Positions 43,390 through 50,312 of a DNA stretch of 50,312 nt are shown one piece after another. The position numbers were made by a program, and so were the translations under genes. The notes below the pieces were generated by a model. That model was not told where the DNA came from. It worked only from the letters and a program-made list of their open reading frames with translations, and did no database searches. Location: contig CAMYLR010000027.1 in NCBI GenBank assembly GCA_947259315.1, positions 1 to 50,312 on the forward strand, read 5' to 3'. Within the stretch, counting starts at the first letter, position 1, and each line of letters begins with the position of its first letter. The stretch comes from an uncultured Gemmatimonadales bacterium. GTDB taxonomy: Bacteria > Gemmatimonadota > Gemmatimonadetes > JACCXV01 > JAHWKZ01.

Positions 43390-44258
43390 ACGCGCAAACC
43401 GCCGCCAACCCCGAGGTCGGCCGGGTCCGGAGCTACGGTCGCTTTCTCCGCGTCGAGCACACGTTGTTCTCGCTGCCGATGCTGTTCGCGGGTGTCTTCC
43501 TGGGTGGGGGGCTGGGTGTACCCGCCCGACTGCTGTTGCTGGTGCTGGTGGCCGGGATCGGAGCCCGCACGGCAGCGTTGGCGCTGAATCGGATCATCGA
43601 TCGTCGGTTCGATGCGGCGAACCCACGGACGGCCGAGCGCGAGCTGCCACGCGGCGTGATGTCGCTGACCGAGGCGTGGGCGCTGGCGATGGTGGGCGCG
43701 GTGGTGTACGCCGGCGCAGCGTGGGTCATCGCGCCGATCTGTCTGGCGCTGGCGCCCATCCCGTTAGCGGTGTTTGTCGGCTACCCTTACCTCAAGCGCT
43801 TCACATCGTGGTGCCACCTCGGCGTCGGCCTGGGGTTGGCGATGGCGCCGCTCGGCGGTTGGTTCGCGGCTCGACTGAGCTTCGCCGACGTCGGCCCGTC
43901 GCTTCTGCTCGCCGGTTTCACGCTCGGTTGGGTGGCTGGTTTCGATGTCATCTACGCGACCCTGGATCGGGTGCACGATCGCGCGGCTGGTGTGCACTCG
44001 TTGCCGGCGAGTCACGGCCGGCGTGGGGCGCTCGTTATCTCCCAGGCGATGCACGGCGTAGCGTGGGGTCTGCTCGCCGCGCTCGTGGTGTGGCGCCTGA
44101 ACGTCGTCGCCGCGCTTCCGTTCTTGCTGATCGTCGCGGGGCTGCTGGTTTGGGAGCAGCGCAAGGCTCACGATGTCGATTTGGCGTTCTTTCGCATCAA
44201 TGTCTGGGTCGGTTTCGCCGCCCTGGCGGTCGTCGTGGCCGGGTTAGTTGGCGCCTAG
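43386..44258 (+). CDS. mqnP: UbiA-family prenyltransferase, menaquinone MqnP type
   Basis: The 5' limit is tentative. The conserved N-terminus (YGRFLRVEHTLFSLPMLFAG) begins about codon 15 and has no ATG, GTG or TTG between it and the overlapping lipoprotein stop; GTA at 43386 follows GGAGG and may be a non-canonical start. Aspartate-rich motifs NRIIDRRFDAANPRTAERELP and DVIYATLDRVHDR bind the polyprenyl diphosphate through Mg2+; about eight membrane helices. In the futalosine pathway MqnP prenylates 1,4-dihydroxy-6-naphthoate. The neighbours mqnM, mqnL, mqnE and mqnA support this assignment over ubiquinone UbiA. Confidence 0.88.
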   Translation, partial: VNAQTAANPEVGRVRSYGRFLRVEHTLFSLPMLFAGVFLGGGLGVPARLLLLVLVAGIGARTAALALNRIIDRRFDAANPRTAERELPRGVMSLTEAWALAMVGAVVYAGAAWVIAPICLALAPIPLAVFVGYPYLKRFTSWCHLGVGLGLAMAPLGGWFAARLSFADVGPSLLLAGFTLGWVAGFDVIYATLDRVHDRAAGVHSLPASHGRRGALVISQAMHGVAWGLLAALVVWRLNVVAALPFLLIVAGLLVWEQRKAHDVDLAFFRINVWVGFAALAVVVAGLVGA

Positions 44259-44292
44259 ACTTGGCGCAGTCAACCCACTAGGTTGCGGTTTC

Positions 44293-44892
44293 GTGCGTAC
44301 AGTAGTCGGCCTCACCGGAGCCTCGGGCTCGATCTTTGGCCTTGAGTTGCTCAAGCGCCTCCCAGGCGAGAAGTACGCCATCCTGTCTCGCTGGGGTCAG
44401 CACGTTCTCAACGAAGAAACCGATCTCGGTCGCGACGATGTGGAGTCGCTCTGCGACCGGTTGTACTACGACGCCGACCTGTCAGCGCCGCTGGCCTCGG
44501 GTTCGAATGCGTGGGACACGATGGTGATCCTGCCGTGCTCGACGTCGACGATCGGCAAGATCGCTTCGGGGATCGCCGACACCCTTGTAACGCGAACCGC
44601 CGCGGTCACGCTCAAGGAAGGCCGACGGCTCGTACTCTGTCCGCGCGAGACACCACTCTCGGGAGTTACGCTGCGCCAACTGGCGACCCTCGCCGGTGAC
44701 GGCGTGACGGTGATGCCGGTTTCACCTGGCTGGTACGATCGACCCTCCAGCATCGACGATATCGTCGACGATTTTGTAAACCGCGTATTGCAGATCCTCG
44801 GCGTGGAGATTCCCGGTGGTTGGCGTGCGGGCGAGCTGGAAGGGATCCCGCGCGCGCTGCCGTCCGAGCGGGTTCCAGAGCCAGGCAACTAG
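44293..44892 (+). CDS. mqnM: UbiX-family flavin prenyltransferase, MqnM
   Basis: 199 residues from GTG 44293. The Rossmann start VVGLTGASGSIFGLELLKRL and the phosphate/prenyl site with ILPCSTSTIGKIASGIADTL, KEGRRLVLCPRETPLS and MPVSPGWYDRPSSIDDIVDDFVNRVL are diagnostic of UbiX. It joins dimethylallyl phosphate to FMN to make prenylated FMN for UbiD-type decarboxylases. The next gene is such a decarboxylase, so supply and use are encoded together. Confidence 0.93.
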   Translation: MRTVVGLTGASGSIFGLELLKRLPGEKYAILSRWGQHVLNEETDLGRDDVESLCDRLYYDADLSAPLASGSNAWDTMVILPCSTSTIGKIASGIADTLVTRTAAVTLKEGRRLVLCPRETPLSGVTLRQLATLAGDGVTVMPVSPGWYDRPSSIDDIVDDFVNRVLQILGVEIPGGWRAGELEGIPRALPSERVPEPGN

Positions 44893-44913
44893 TCAGCCGC
44901 GCCCTTTTCTCGC

Positions 44914-46749
44914 GTGGGGTTCCCCGATCTACAATCGTTTCTTCAACATTGCGAAGCGCGCGGTGATTTGGCACGAATCGGTGTCGAGGTCGATCCGCGC
45001 TTCGAGATCACCGAGATCGTATCGCGAGTCGTGCGAGCCGACGGACCGGCACTGTGGTTCGAGCGCGTAAAAGGCTCGCGCTTTCCCGTGGTTGCCAACG
45101 TGCTTGGCTCGAGCCGGCGATGTGAGTGGGTGTTCGGGCGGCCGCCCGAGTCGATTGGCGATGAGCTCTTGGCGACCGCCGAGCAGCTCATGCCGCCCTC
45201 TCCCAAGGCGCTATGGTCGACACGATCCACGCTTCTCGGCGTGCGCCACTTTCGCGTTCGGCGCAACCGATCGGGGTCAACCGCTCCAAGCGCCGATCGC
45301 CTGTCGCTCGATGACCTGCCGATCTTGACTTGTTGGCCCGAGGACGGGGGACCGTTTGTTACGTTCCCGTTGGTCATCACAGCACATCCGGAAACCGGAT
45401 CTCGCAACGTCGGCACGTACCGGATGCACGTGTACGATGGCGAGCGCGCCGGGATGCACTGGCAGATCATGAAGGGCGGCGGATACCACTACGCCGCAGC
45501 CGAGGAAAGAGACACGGCGCTCGAGGTGGCGGTCGCCATCGGGGCCGACCCGATCACGCTGCTGGCGTCGATCGCACCGCTGCCCGAGGGGATCGACGAG
45601 CTGGCGTTCGCCGGCTTCCTGCGTGGCGCGCCGACCGAGATCCAGCGCTGCGAGACGATCGATGGGTGGGCGCCGGCATCGGCCGAGTTCGTTCTCGAAG
45701 GCGTCGTGCCGCCCCACGAGCGGGAGTCGGAGGGTCCGTTTGGCGACCACTTTGGGCACTACTCTCACGCCGCTCCGTTCCCCGTGTTTCACCTCAAGCG
45801 GATCACGCATCGCGCGACCCCTGTGTATCCAGCGGCGGTGGTCGGAAAACCGCCCCAAGAAGACAAAGCGATGGGCGAAGCGGTCGCCAAGATCGCCGGG
45901 CCGTTGATCCGATTGGTGCAACCCGAAGTCGACGCCGTCCACGCGTGGTTCGAGGCCGGGTTTCACAACTTGTTGGTCATCGCCGTCCACCAGCGATACG
46001 GGAAGGAGGGCGTCAAAGCCGCGCTCGCCCTCTGCGGACAAGGACAGCTGGCGCTGACCAAGGTCGCGATCGTCGTCGACCCCGACGTCGCGATCGACGA
46101 TTGGGGCTCCGTGCTAGCGGCGTTCCGATCGCACTGGTCGGCGTCCGACGATGCGATCGTGCTGCCGGGGGTTCCACAAGACACGCTCGACTTCACGTCG
46201 TTCACCATGAATCTGGGATCGAAGCTGATCCTCGATTGTACACGCAGCGCCGGCGGTATATCCGGCGACGAACCACCGGTCGAGCGCGGTGATCCGTCCG
46301 GACTCGCGCGACTGCCTGGCGGCGCCGAAGCACCGTTCACACCGCCCGACGAGCTTGAGCCCAAAGTGGTTGCGTGGCGCACGCTCGGCGACACGATGTG
46401 CGTGGTCCAAGTACGGGAGCGGGACGGCCGAACCGGCCGTCAAGTAGCCGAGTCGCTCGTCGCTAGCTCACGGCTCGGTCGAATCAAGTGGTTCGCCGTG
46501 GTCTCCGACGACGTGCCGCTGGACGACCAGACGTTGCTGCTGTGGGGGATCTTTACTCGGTTTGACGCTGCACGCGACGTGGTGTTTAGCGAGATGCGGC
46601 TAGATGGCGCGTGGCCCAAGTACGCTGGTCGGATGGCGATCGATGCGACGTGGAAACCGGGCTATCCGAACCCGATCGAGATGGATCCTGACGTCATCCG
46701 ATCGGTTGATCGACGCTGGAGTGAGTACGGGATCGGAGTCGGTGCCTGA
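44914..46749 (+). CDS. mqnL: UbiD-family decarboxylase, MqnL
   Basis: 611 residues from GTG 44914. Prenylated-FMN/metal binding region: GTYRMHVYDGERAGMHWQ; catalytic Glu region: EGPFGDHFGHYS; C-terminal IDATWKPGYPNP. Length is at the long end of UbiD. In the menaquinone pathway it decarboxylates the prenylated dihydroxynaphthoate. Placed directly behind the prFMN synthase. Confidence 0.93.
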   Translation: MGFPDLQSFLQHCEARGDLARIGVEVDPRFEITEIVSRVVRADGPALWFERVKGSRFPVVANVLGSSRRCEWVFGRPPESIGDELLATAEQLMPPSPKALWSTRSTLLGVRHFRVRRNRSGSTAPSADRLSLDDLPILTCWPEDGGPFVTFPLVITAHPETGSRNVGTYRMHVYDGERAGMHWQIMKGGGYHYAAAEERDTALEVAVAIGADPITLLASIAPLPEGIDELAFAGFLRGAPTEIQRCETIDGWAPASAEFVLEGVVPPHERESEGPFGDHFGHYSHAAPFPVFHLKRITHRATPVYPAAVVGKPPQEDKAMGEAVAKIAGPLIRLVQPEVDAVHAWFEAGFHNLLVIAVHQRYGKEGVKAALALCGQGQLALTKVAIVVDPDVAIDDWGSVLAAFRSHWSASDDAIVLPGVPQDTLDFTSFTMNLGSKLILDCTRSAGGISGDEPPVERGDPSGLARLPGGAEAPFTPPDELEPKVVAWRTLGDTMCVVQVRERDGRTGRQVAESLVASSRLGRIKWFAVVSDDVPLDDQTLLLWGIFTRFDAARDVVFSEMRLDGAWPKYAGRMAIDATWKPGYPNPIEMDPDVIRSVDRRWSEYGIGVGA

Positions 46750-46781
46750 TCGATTAACGCCAAGCCGGGTGACTCCGTCCA

Positions 46782-46877
46782 ATGCGCATGAAAGCAAGAC
46801 TTTTGAGCCTACTCCTCGTACTAGCGATCGGTGCCGCAGGCCTCCACTCGCTGGGCGTGTTTGCGGGGTTGAACTGA
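46782..46877 (+). CDS. Possible 31-residue hydrophobic peptide
   Basis: ATG 46782 to TGA 46877. Starts with MRMKARL and continues as a hydrophobic helix (LLSLLLVLAIGAAGLHSLGVF), resembling a signal or single transmembrane peptide. It starts 32 bp after mqnL and ends 5 bp before a strong hairpin. No ribosome site is obvious; could be spurious. Confidence 0.35.
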   Translation: MRMKARLLSLLLVLAIGAAGLHSLGVFAGLN

Positions 46878-46882
46878 TGTGC

Positions 46883-46911
46883 GAAAGCCCCCGCCTGGGG
46901 CGGGGGCTTTC
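46883..46911. terminator. Hairpin terminator after mqnL
   Basis: A 13-bp perfect stem, GAAAGCCCCCGCC (46883-46895) with its complement (46899-46911), loop TGG. It lies between the plus-strand mqn genes and the minus-strand gene ending at 46944, so it can serve both directions. Confidence 0.8.
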
Positions 46912-46943
46912 AACTTCCCAACGTTGAACCAGTCGGCCGTACG

Positions 46944-47372
46944 CTAGGGCGAGCTCGCACGCTCGTTGTAGATGTAGTCGCGATGAGCTCCATCGCCGAA
47001 GATCTCATTGTACGCGTCCCCGCGCGCCTGCCGAGCCTCCGCGCCCCACATCTCTTCCGCGATGCCGGCCAACCCGGGGTTGGCATCGATCGATGCCCAA
47101 TCGGCGTACTTCGTCATGAATACCACGTTCCACTCACTGCCCGTGTGATGAATCAATGTTTTTGACTCGACGAAGTGACCGCGCTCGATCGCGGCCTCGA
47201 CCAGCACCATGTCCTTGTCTATCAGCTTGCCCAGGCTGTCGACCATTGACCACGGCACGCTGTACACGCTGACGTACCAATAGGGATCGGCGTCGTCGTC
47301 TTGAGCGGTAGTCGTAGCCGGCAGCGCCAAGATCATGGCGGCCGCCACCGACCAGAGAATCAGGTGTCTCAC
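46944..47372 (-). CDS. Hypothetical secreted protein
   Basis: 142 residues from GTG 47372 (GAGG five bases upstream); a longer upstream frame is not used. Signal peptide ends near TTTAQD. The mature part reads YWYVSVYSVPWSMVDSLGKLI, HTGSEWNVVFMTKYADWASID, a pattern of small secreted ferredoxin-like-fold (dimeric alpha/beta barrel) proteins, but this is only a guess. It interrupts the mqn cluster on the opposite strand. Confidence 0.65.
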   Translation of the reverse strand: MRHLILWSVAAAMILALPATTTAQDDDADPYWYVSVYSVPWSMVDSLGKLIDKDMVLVEAAIERGHFVESKTLIHHTGSEWNVVFMTKYADWASIDANPGLAGIAEEMWGAEARQARGDAYNEIFGDGAHRDYIYNERASSP

Positions 47373-47498
47373 GTTGTCCTCGTTCGGCTGGGGTAGTGGT
47401 GTACTGTGACCCGTCGGCGACGCTAGCGCTTCCGGTACAGAAGCGCAAAACCGATCTCGTTTGACCCCCGTGCGAGGTTCCACGAACTTCTTGCGGTC

Positions 47499-48653
47499 AT
47501 GTCTCCGCTCCGCGCAACGCTAGAGACGAACGCTGCCGCGATCCTCGATGCCGCAGCGATAGTGCCGCCGGAGGTCGCCTTTCGCGATCCGGGGCTCGAG
47601 CGCGTGTGGACGAAGGTGTTGGTCGGCGAGCGACTCGATCATGCTGATGGCATGACGTGTTTGCAGACATGGGACGTGGCGGCCCTCGGACAGATGGCCG
47701 ATTACGCGGCCCGCCGGCGACACGGCGACAAAGTGTGCTTCGTTCTCAATCGCCAGCTCAACCCGACCAACATTTGTGTGCTCGATTGCGTGTTCTGCGA
47801 CTTTGCGGCGCGCCCAAAGAATGATCCCCGCGGGTACGAGATGAGCTGGGACGAGATCCTGGCCCACATTACCGACGATATCAATGAGATCCACATCGTC
47901 GGCGGCCTGCACCACAAGTGGCCGTACGAGAAGTACGTCGAGATCGTGCGCCGCATCCGAGAGAAGGCGCCAGAGCTGACGATCAAGGCGTGGACAGCGG
48001 TGGAGATCGATTTCTTCGCCAAGATCGGCAAGCGGTCGATCGAGCAGGTGCTCGAAGACATGGTCGAGGCTGGCCTCGATGTCCTGCCGGGTGGTGGCGC
48101 CGAAGTGTTCAGCGAGCGAGTGCGCGAGGCGCTATTCAAGCACAAGATCGGTGAGCGGGAGTGGTTCCGCGTCCACGATGCTGCGCACCGAATGGGCATT
48201 CGCTCAAACTGCACGCTCCTGTATGGCCACATCGAGACGCACGAGGAGCGAGTTGACCACCTGATCAAGCTCCGCGATCAACAGGACAAGACGAACGGCT
48301 TCCTGGCGTTTATCCCGCTCGAGTACCAGGTCGGCACGACCAAGATCGTCGAGCGGCAAGCCTCGGCAATCGAGGACCTACGAACGATCGCGATGAGTCG
48401 GCTGGTGTTTGACAACATCCCGCACGTCAAGTCGTACTGGGTGATGTTGGGAGAACAAACCGCGGAGATGGCGCTCAACTTCGGGGCCACCGACCTCGAC
48501 GGGACGATCGGCGACGAGAAGATCGCGCACTTCGCGCTGGCCGAGAGCGCTGCCGGTCACACGACCGAGAGCTTGATCCGCATGATCCGTGCGGCCGGCA
48601 AGGTCCCGGTCGAGCGCGACGCACTCTATCGCGAAGTCCGCGTCTACAACTAG
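47499..48653 (+). CDS. mqnE: Aminodeoxyfutalosine synthase, MqnE
   Basis: 384 residues from ATG 47499. Radical-SAM motif CVLDCVFC (CxxxCxxC) near residue 93-100, preceded by NRQLNPTNI. Then EIHIVGGLHHKWPYEKY and KAWTAVEIDFFAKI, and LDVLPGGGAEVFSERV, which match MqnE and not MqnC (MqnC differs in these positions). It adds an adenosyl radical from SAM to 3-[(1-carboxyvinyl)oxy]benzoate to form 6-amino-6-deoxyfutalosine. The product of MqnA just downstream is its substrate. Confidence 0.9.
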   Translation: MSPLRATLETNAAAILDAAAIVPPEVAFRDPGLERVWTKVLVGERLDHADGMTCLQTWDVAALGQMADYAARRRHGDKVCFVLNRQLNPTNICVLDCVFCDFAARPKNDPRGYEMSWDEILAHITDDINEIHIVGGLHHKWPYEKYVEIVRRIREKAPELTIKAWTAVEIDFFAKIGKRSIEQVLEDMVEAGLDVLPGGGAEVFSERVREALFKHKIGEREWFRVHDAAHRMGIRSNCTLLYGHIETHEERVDHLIKLRDQQDKTNGFLAFIPLEYQVGTTKIVERQASAIEDLRTIAMSRLVFDNIPHVKSYWVMLGEQTAEMALNFGATDLDGTIGDEKIAHFALAESAAGHTTESLIRMIRAAGKVPVERDALYREVRVYN

Positions 48654-48671
48654 CTGCCCGCCTGTCCTAGC

Positions 48672-49466
48672 GTGAAGGTCGCCCGGATTCCATATCTGAA
48701 CGCCGAGCCTTTCTACGCCGGCTGGGGCGAAGCCCCGCCTTTCGAGGTCGTCGACATGGTGCCGAGTGCGCTCGGCCGCGCGGCCCGCGCGGGCGAGATC
48801 GATGGCGGGCTCATGGCGACGGCCGATTACTTCGATCTCGAGAACGATTTCGAGATCGTCGATCCGAAGATGGGCGTGGCCGCGAGTCGTCACGTCCGGT
48901 CGGTGGTCCTGCTGTCGAACGACTCGCTGAGCGGGTTGGATGGCCAGCGGATCGGGATCACCGGGGAATCATCGACCTCGGCGCAGCTGCTCAAGCTCCT
49001 GGCGCGGGCACGATGGAAGATCGACGCCGAATGGGTCCCTGAACATGAGATCGTCGGCGACCCGCGGGGACAGATCGCGGGTTTGCTCTTGATCGGCGAC
49101 CGCGCACTCGAGGCGATGGCCGCCCCGGACCGGTTGGGTTGGACGCGGACGACCGACCTGGCGACCGAGTGGTGGGCGTGGCACGAGTTGCCGTTCGTGT
49201 TTGCGGTATGGGTGGCGCGGAGAAGCCTGTCCGAGCGAGAGCGAGATCGTTTCGCCGGCTTTTTGGCGGGGTCGTTGGCGGTTGGCCAGTTGAAGATTGG
49301 CGAGCTCGTCACGACTCACTCGGGATCGCTGGGAGACCCCGACGTGTTGCGCCAGTACTTGGAACACTTTGATTATCGCTTGGATGACGCCGAGCTCGAA
49401 GCGGTAGACCGGTTCAGGCGTCTGTTAGCCGAGTACGAGATAGAACCCAGCCCAGTGAGGGGTTAG
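48672..49466 (+). CDS. mqnA: Chorismate dehydratase, MqnA
   Basis: 264 residues from GTG 48672. Periplasmic-binding-protein-like fold with the family start RIPYLNAEPFY, VPSALGRAARAGEIDGGLM, VRSVVLLSNDSLSGLDG and GITGESSTSAQLLK, and WWAWHELPFVFAVW. MqnA converts chorismate to 3-[(1-carboxyvinyl)oxy]benzoate, the first step of the futalosine route. The stop overlaps the convergent rhomboid gene by 4 bp. Confidence 0.93.
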   Translation: MKVARIPYLNAEPFYAGWGEAPPFEVVDMVPSALGRAARAGEIDGGLMATADYFDLENDFEIVDPKMGVAASRHVRSVVLLSNDSLSGLDGQRIGITGESSTSAQLLKLLARARWKIDAEWVPEHEIVGDPRGQIAGLLLIGDRALEAMAAPDRLGWTRTTDLATEWWAWHELPFVFAVWVARRSLSERERDRFAGFLAGSLAVGQLKIGELVTTHSGSLGDPDVLRQYLEHFDYRLDDAELEAVDRFRRLLAEYEIEPSPVRG

Positions 49467-50155
49467 CCTCTCCAGACTCGCGCTGGTGACCGTCGCTGAG
49501 GGTCGCGAAACAACCGCACCAGGACAAGTCCGGCGACGAACCCCCCGACGTGGGCTCCGTACGCCACGCCCCCCGTCTCTCCGACCTGCGCCAGCTGTCC
49601 GATCCCGCTGATCAGCTGAAACACGATCCACAGGCCGATCACGACGACGGCCGGCATGTGAACCAATGCGTAGCCGACCAACACGCGCACGCGTTGACGC
49701 GGAAAGAGCAGGATGTAGGCGCCGAGAACGCCGGCGATCGCGCCGCTCGCGCCCAGGCTCGGGATCTGGCTGTCAATGTTCAGCCCGATCTGGGCGAACG
49801 CGGCACCCACTCCGCAGACCAGATAGAACACCAAGAAGCGCATGTGTCCCATCGCTTCTTCGACGTTGTCGCCGAAGATCCACAAAAAAAGCATGTTGCC
49901 AAAGAGGTGCGCGAACCCGGCGTGCATGAACATCGAGGAGAAAAGCGTCGTCCAGACTGGACCCGGGTGCGTGGGCGGGAAGTCGGTCAACTGGGAGTAC
50001 TCGATCGGGACCACCGACCAGCGGAGAAAAAACCCTTCGAGGTTGCCCTGGCTGAGCTCGATCACAAAGACGATCAAGTTGGCGATGATGAGCCCAATCG
50101 TGACGATCGGCGTGATGTTGAGGCGCGAGTCGTCGTCGCCAATCGGCATGACCAT
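49463..50155 (-). CDS. Rhomboid intramembrane serine protease
   Basis: 230 residues from ATG 50155 (GGAG 7 nt upstream). Six membrane segments with the catalytic serine in LGASGAIAGVLG and the histidine in AHVGGFVAG; the HxGFxHLFGNMLFLW start of helix 2 is present as MHAGFAHLFGNMLFLW. It cleaves transmembrane segments. The substrate is unknown. Confidence 0.93.
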   Translation of the reverse strand: MVMPIGDDDSRLNITPIVTIGLIIANLIVFVIELSQGNLEGFFLRWSVVPIEYSQLTDFPPTHPGPVWTTLFSSMFMHAGFAHLFGNMLFLWIFGDNVEEAMGHMRFLVFYLVCGVGAAFAQIGLNIDSQIPSLGASGAIAGVLGAYILLFPRQRVRVLVGYALVHMPAVVVIGLWIVFQLISGIGQLAQVGETGGVAYGAHVGGFVAGLVLVRLFRDPQRRSPARVWRG

Positions 50156-50207
50156 AGGGGGTCTCCGTGAATCTCCAGAGGGTGGTTCTACGAGCGGGTG
50201 CGGTGGC

Positions 50208-50312
50208 TCAGTGTAGCACGTCCTCCAACCGAGCGCGCGTTTCTTCGCCCCAGCGTCTCAGGATGCGAAACTCGTCGCCGAGATCGTCCGATGTCAGGTA
50301 ACCAACGCCAGC
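50208..50312 (-). CDS. C-terminal end of an unidentified protein
   Basis: Open frame from the window edge to TGA at 50208, 34 residues, ending in DEFRILRRWGEETRARLEDVLH. No family can be named from this fragment. It lies 52 bp upstream of the rhomboid gene on the same strand, so it may be cotranscribed with it. Confidence 0.4.
   Translation of the reverse strand, partial: AGVGYLTSDDLGDEFRILRRWGEETRARLEDVLH

Overview
The window is about 50 kb of GC-rich chromosome from a Gram-negative bacterium: there are many lipoproteins, outer-membrane beta-barrel proteins and signal peptides. The late genes of the futalosine menaquinone pathway, the abundance of TPR and small lipoproteins, and the rRNA layout suggest Gemmatimonadota or a close relative. 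This placement is an inference, and no 16S gene is present to test it. There is no transposon, phage, CRISPR array or tRNA that I can see.

Layout. (1) 1-5515: a large AMP-ligase/carrier-protein/acyltransferase fusion cut by the left edge, an FAD-dependent PYROXD2-like oxidoreductase, an alpha/beta-hydrolase fold protein that has lost its catalytic residues, and a lipocalin-like secreted protein. (2) 5601-8904: a 23S-5S rRNA unit with its own promoter, boxA, processing stalk and terminator, but no 16S gene. The 23S gene lacks about 95 nt of domain V near position 7830. (3) 8905-20724: a SnoaL-like lipoprotein, a GlsB/YeaQ-type membrane protein, a CADD-type diiron protein (probable p-aminobenzoate synthase), alkaline phosphatase, two Nramp-like transporters that lack the usual metal motif, a TPR lipoprotein, a methyltransferase, and an HDAC-MFS-EamA operon. 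(4) 20616-23676: a phenylacetyl-CoA epoxidase locus, paaA then paaD(DUF59)-paaB-paaC-paaD(zinc ribbon), in which PaaD is split into two genes. (5) 23686-33392: mixed functions, including a DUF488 protein, two outer-membrane barrel proteins, an Apd1-like thioredoxin-fold Fe-S protein, acyl-CoA dehydrogenase, a class V aminotransferase and TPR proteins. (6) 33413-39204: a 1582-residue protein of repeated Ig-like modules, divergent from a third barrel paralogue. (7) 39210-42844: a four-helix membrane protein, a cupin, an aconitase and, directly behind it, a rhodanese-like lipoprotein with an in-frame TGA at an active-site loop Cys position, which is a candidate selenoprotein. (8) 42850-50312: a menaquinone cluster (mqnP, mqnM, mqnL, mqnE, mqnA), interrupted by small ORFs and followed by a rhomboid protease.

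The strongest leads are the 23S gene lacking part of the peptidyl-transferase region, the candidate selenocysteine rhodanese, the CADD-type protein that keeps every catalytic residue, and the split PaaD. The first two need raw-read support before any biological reading.
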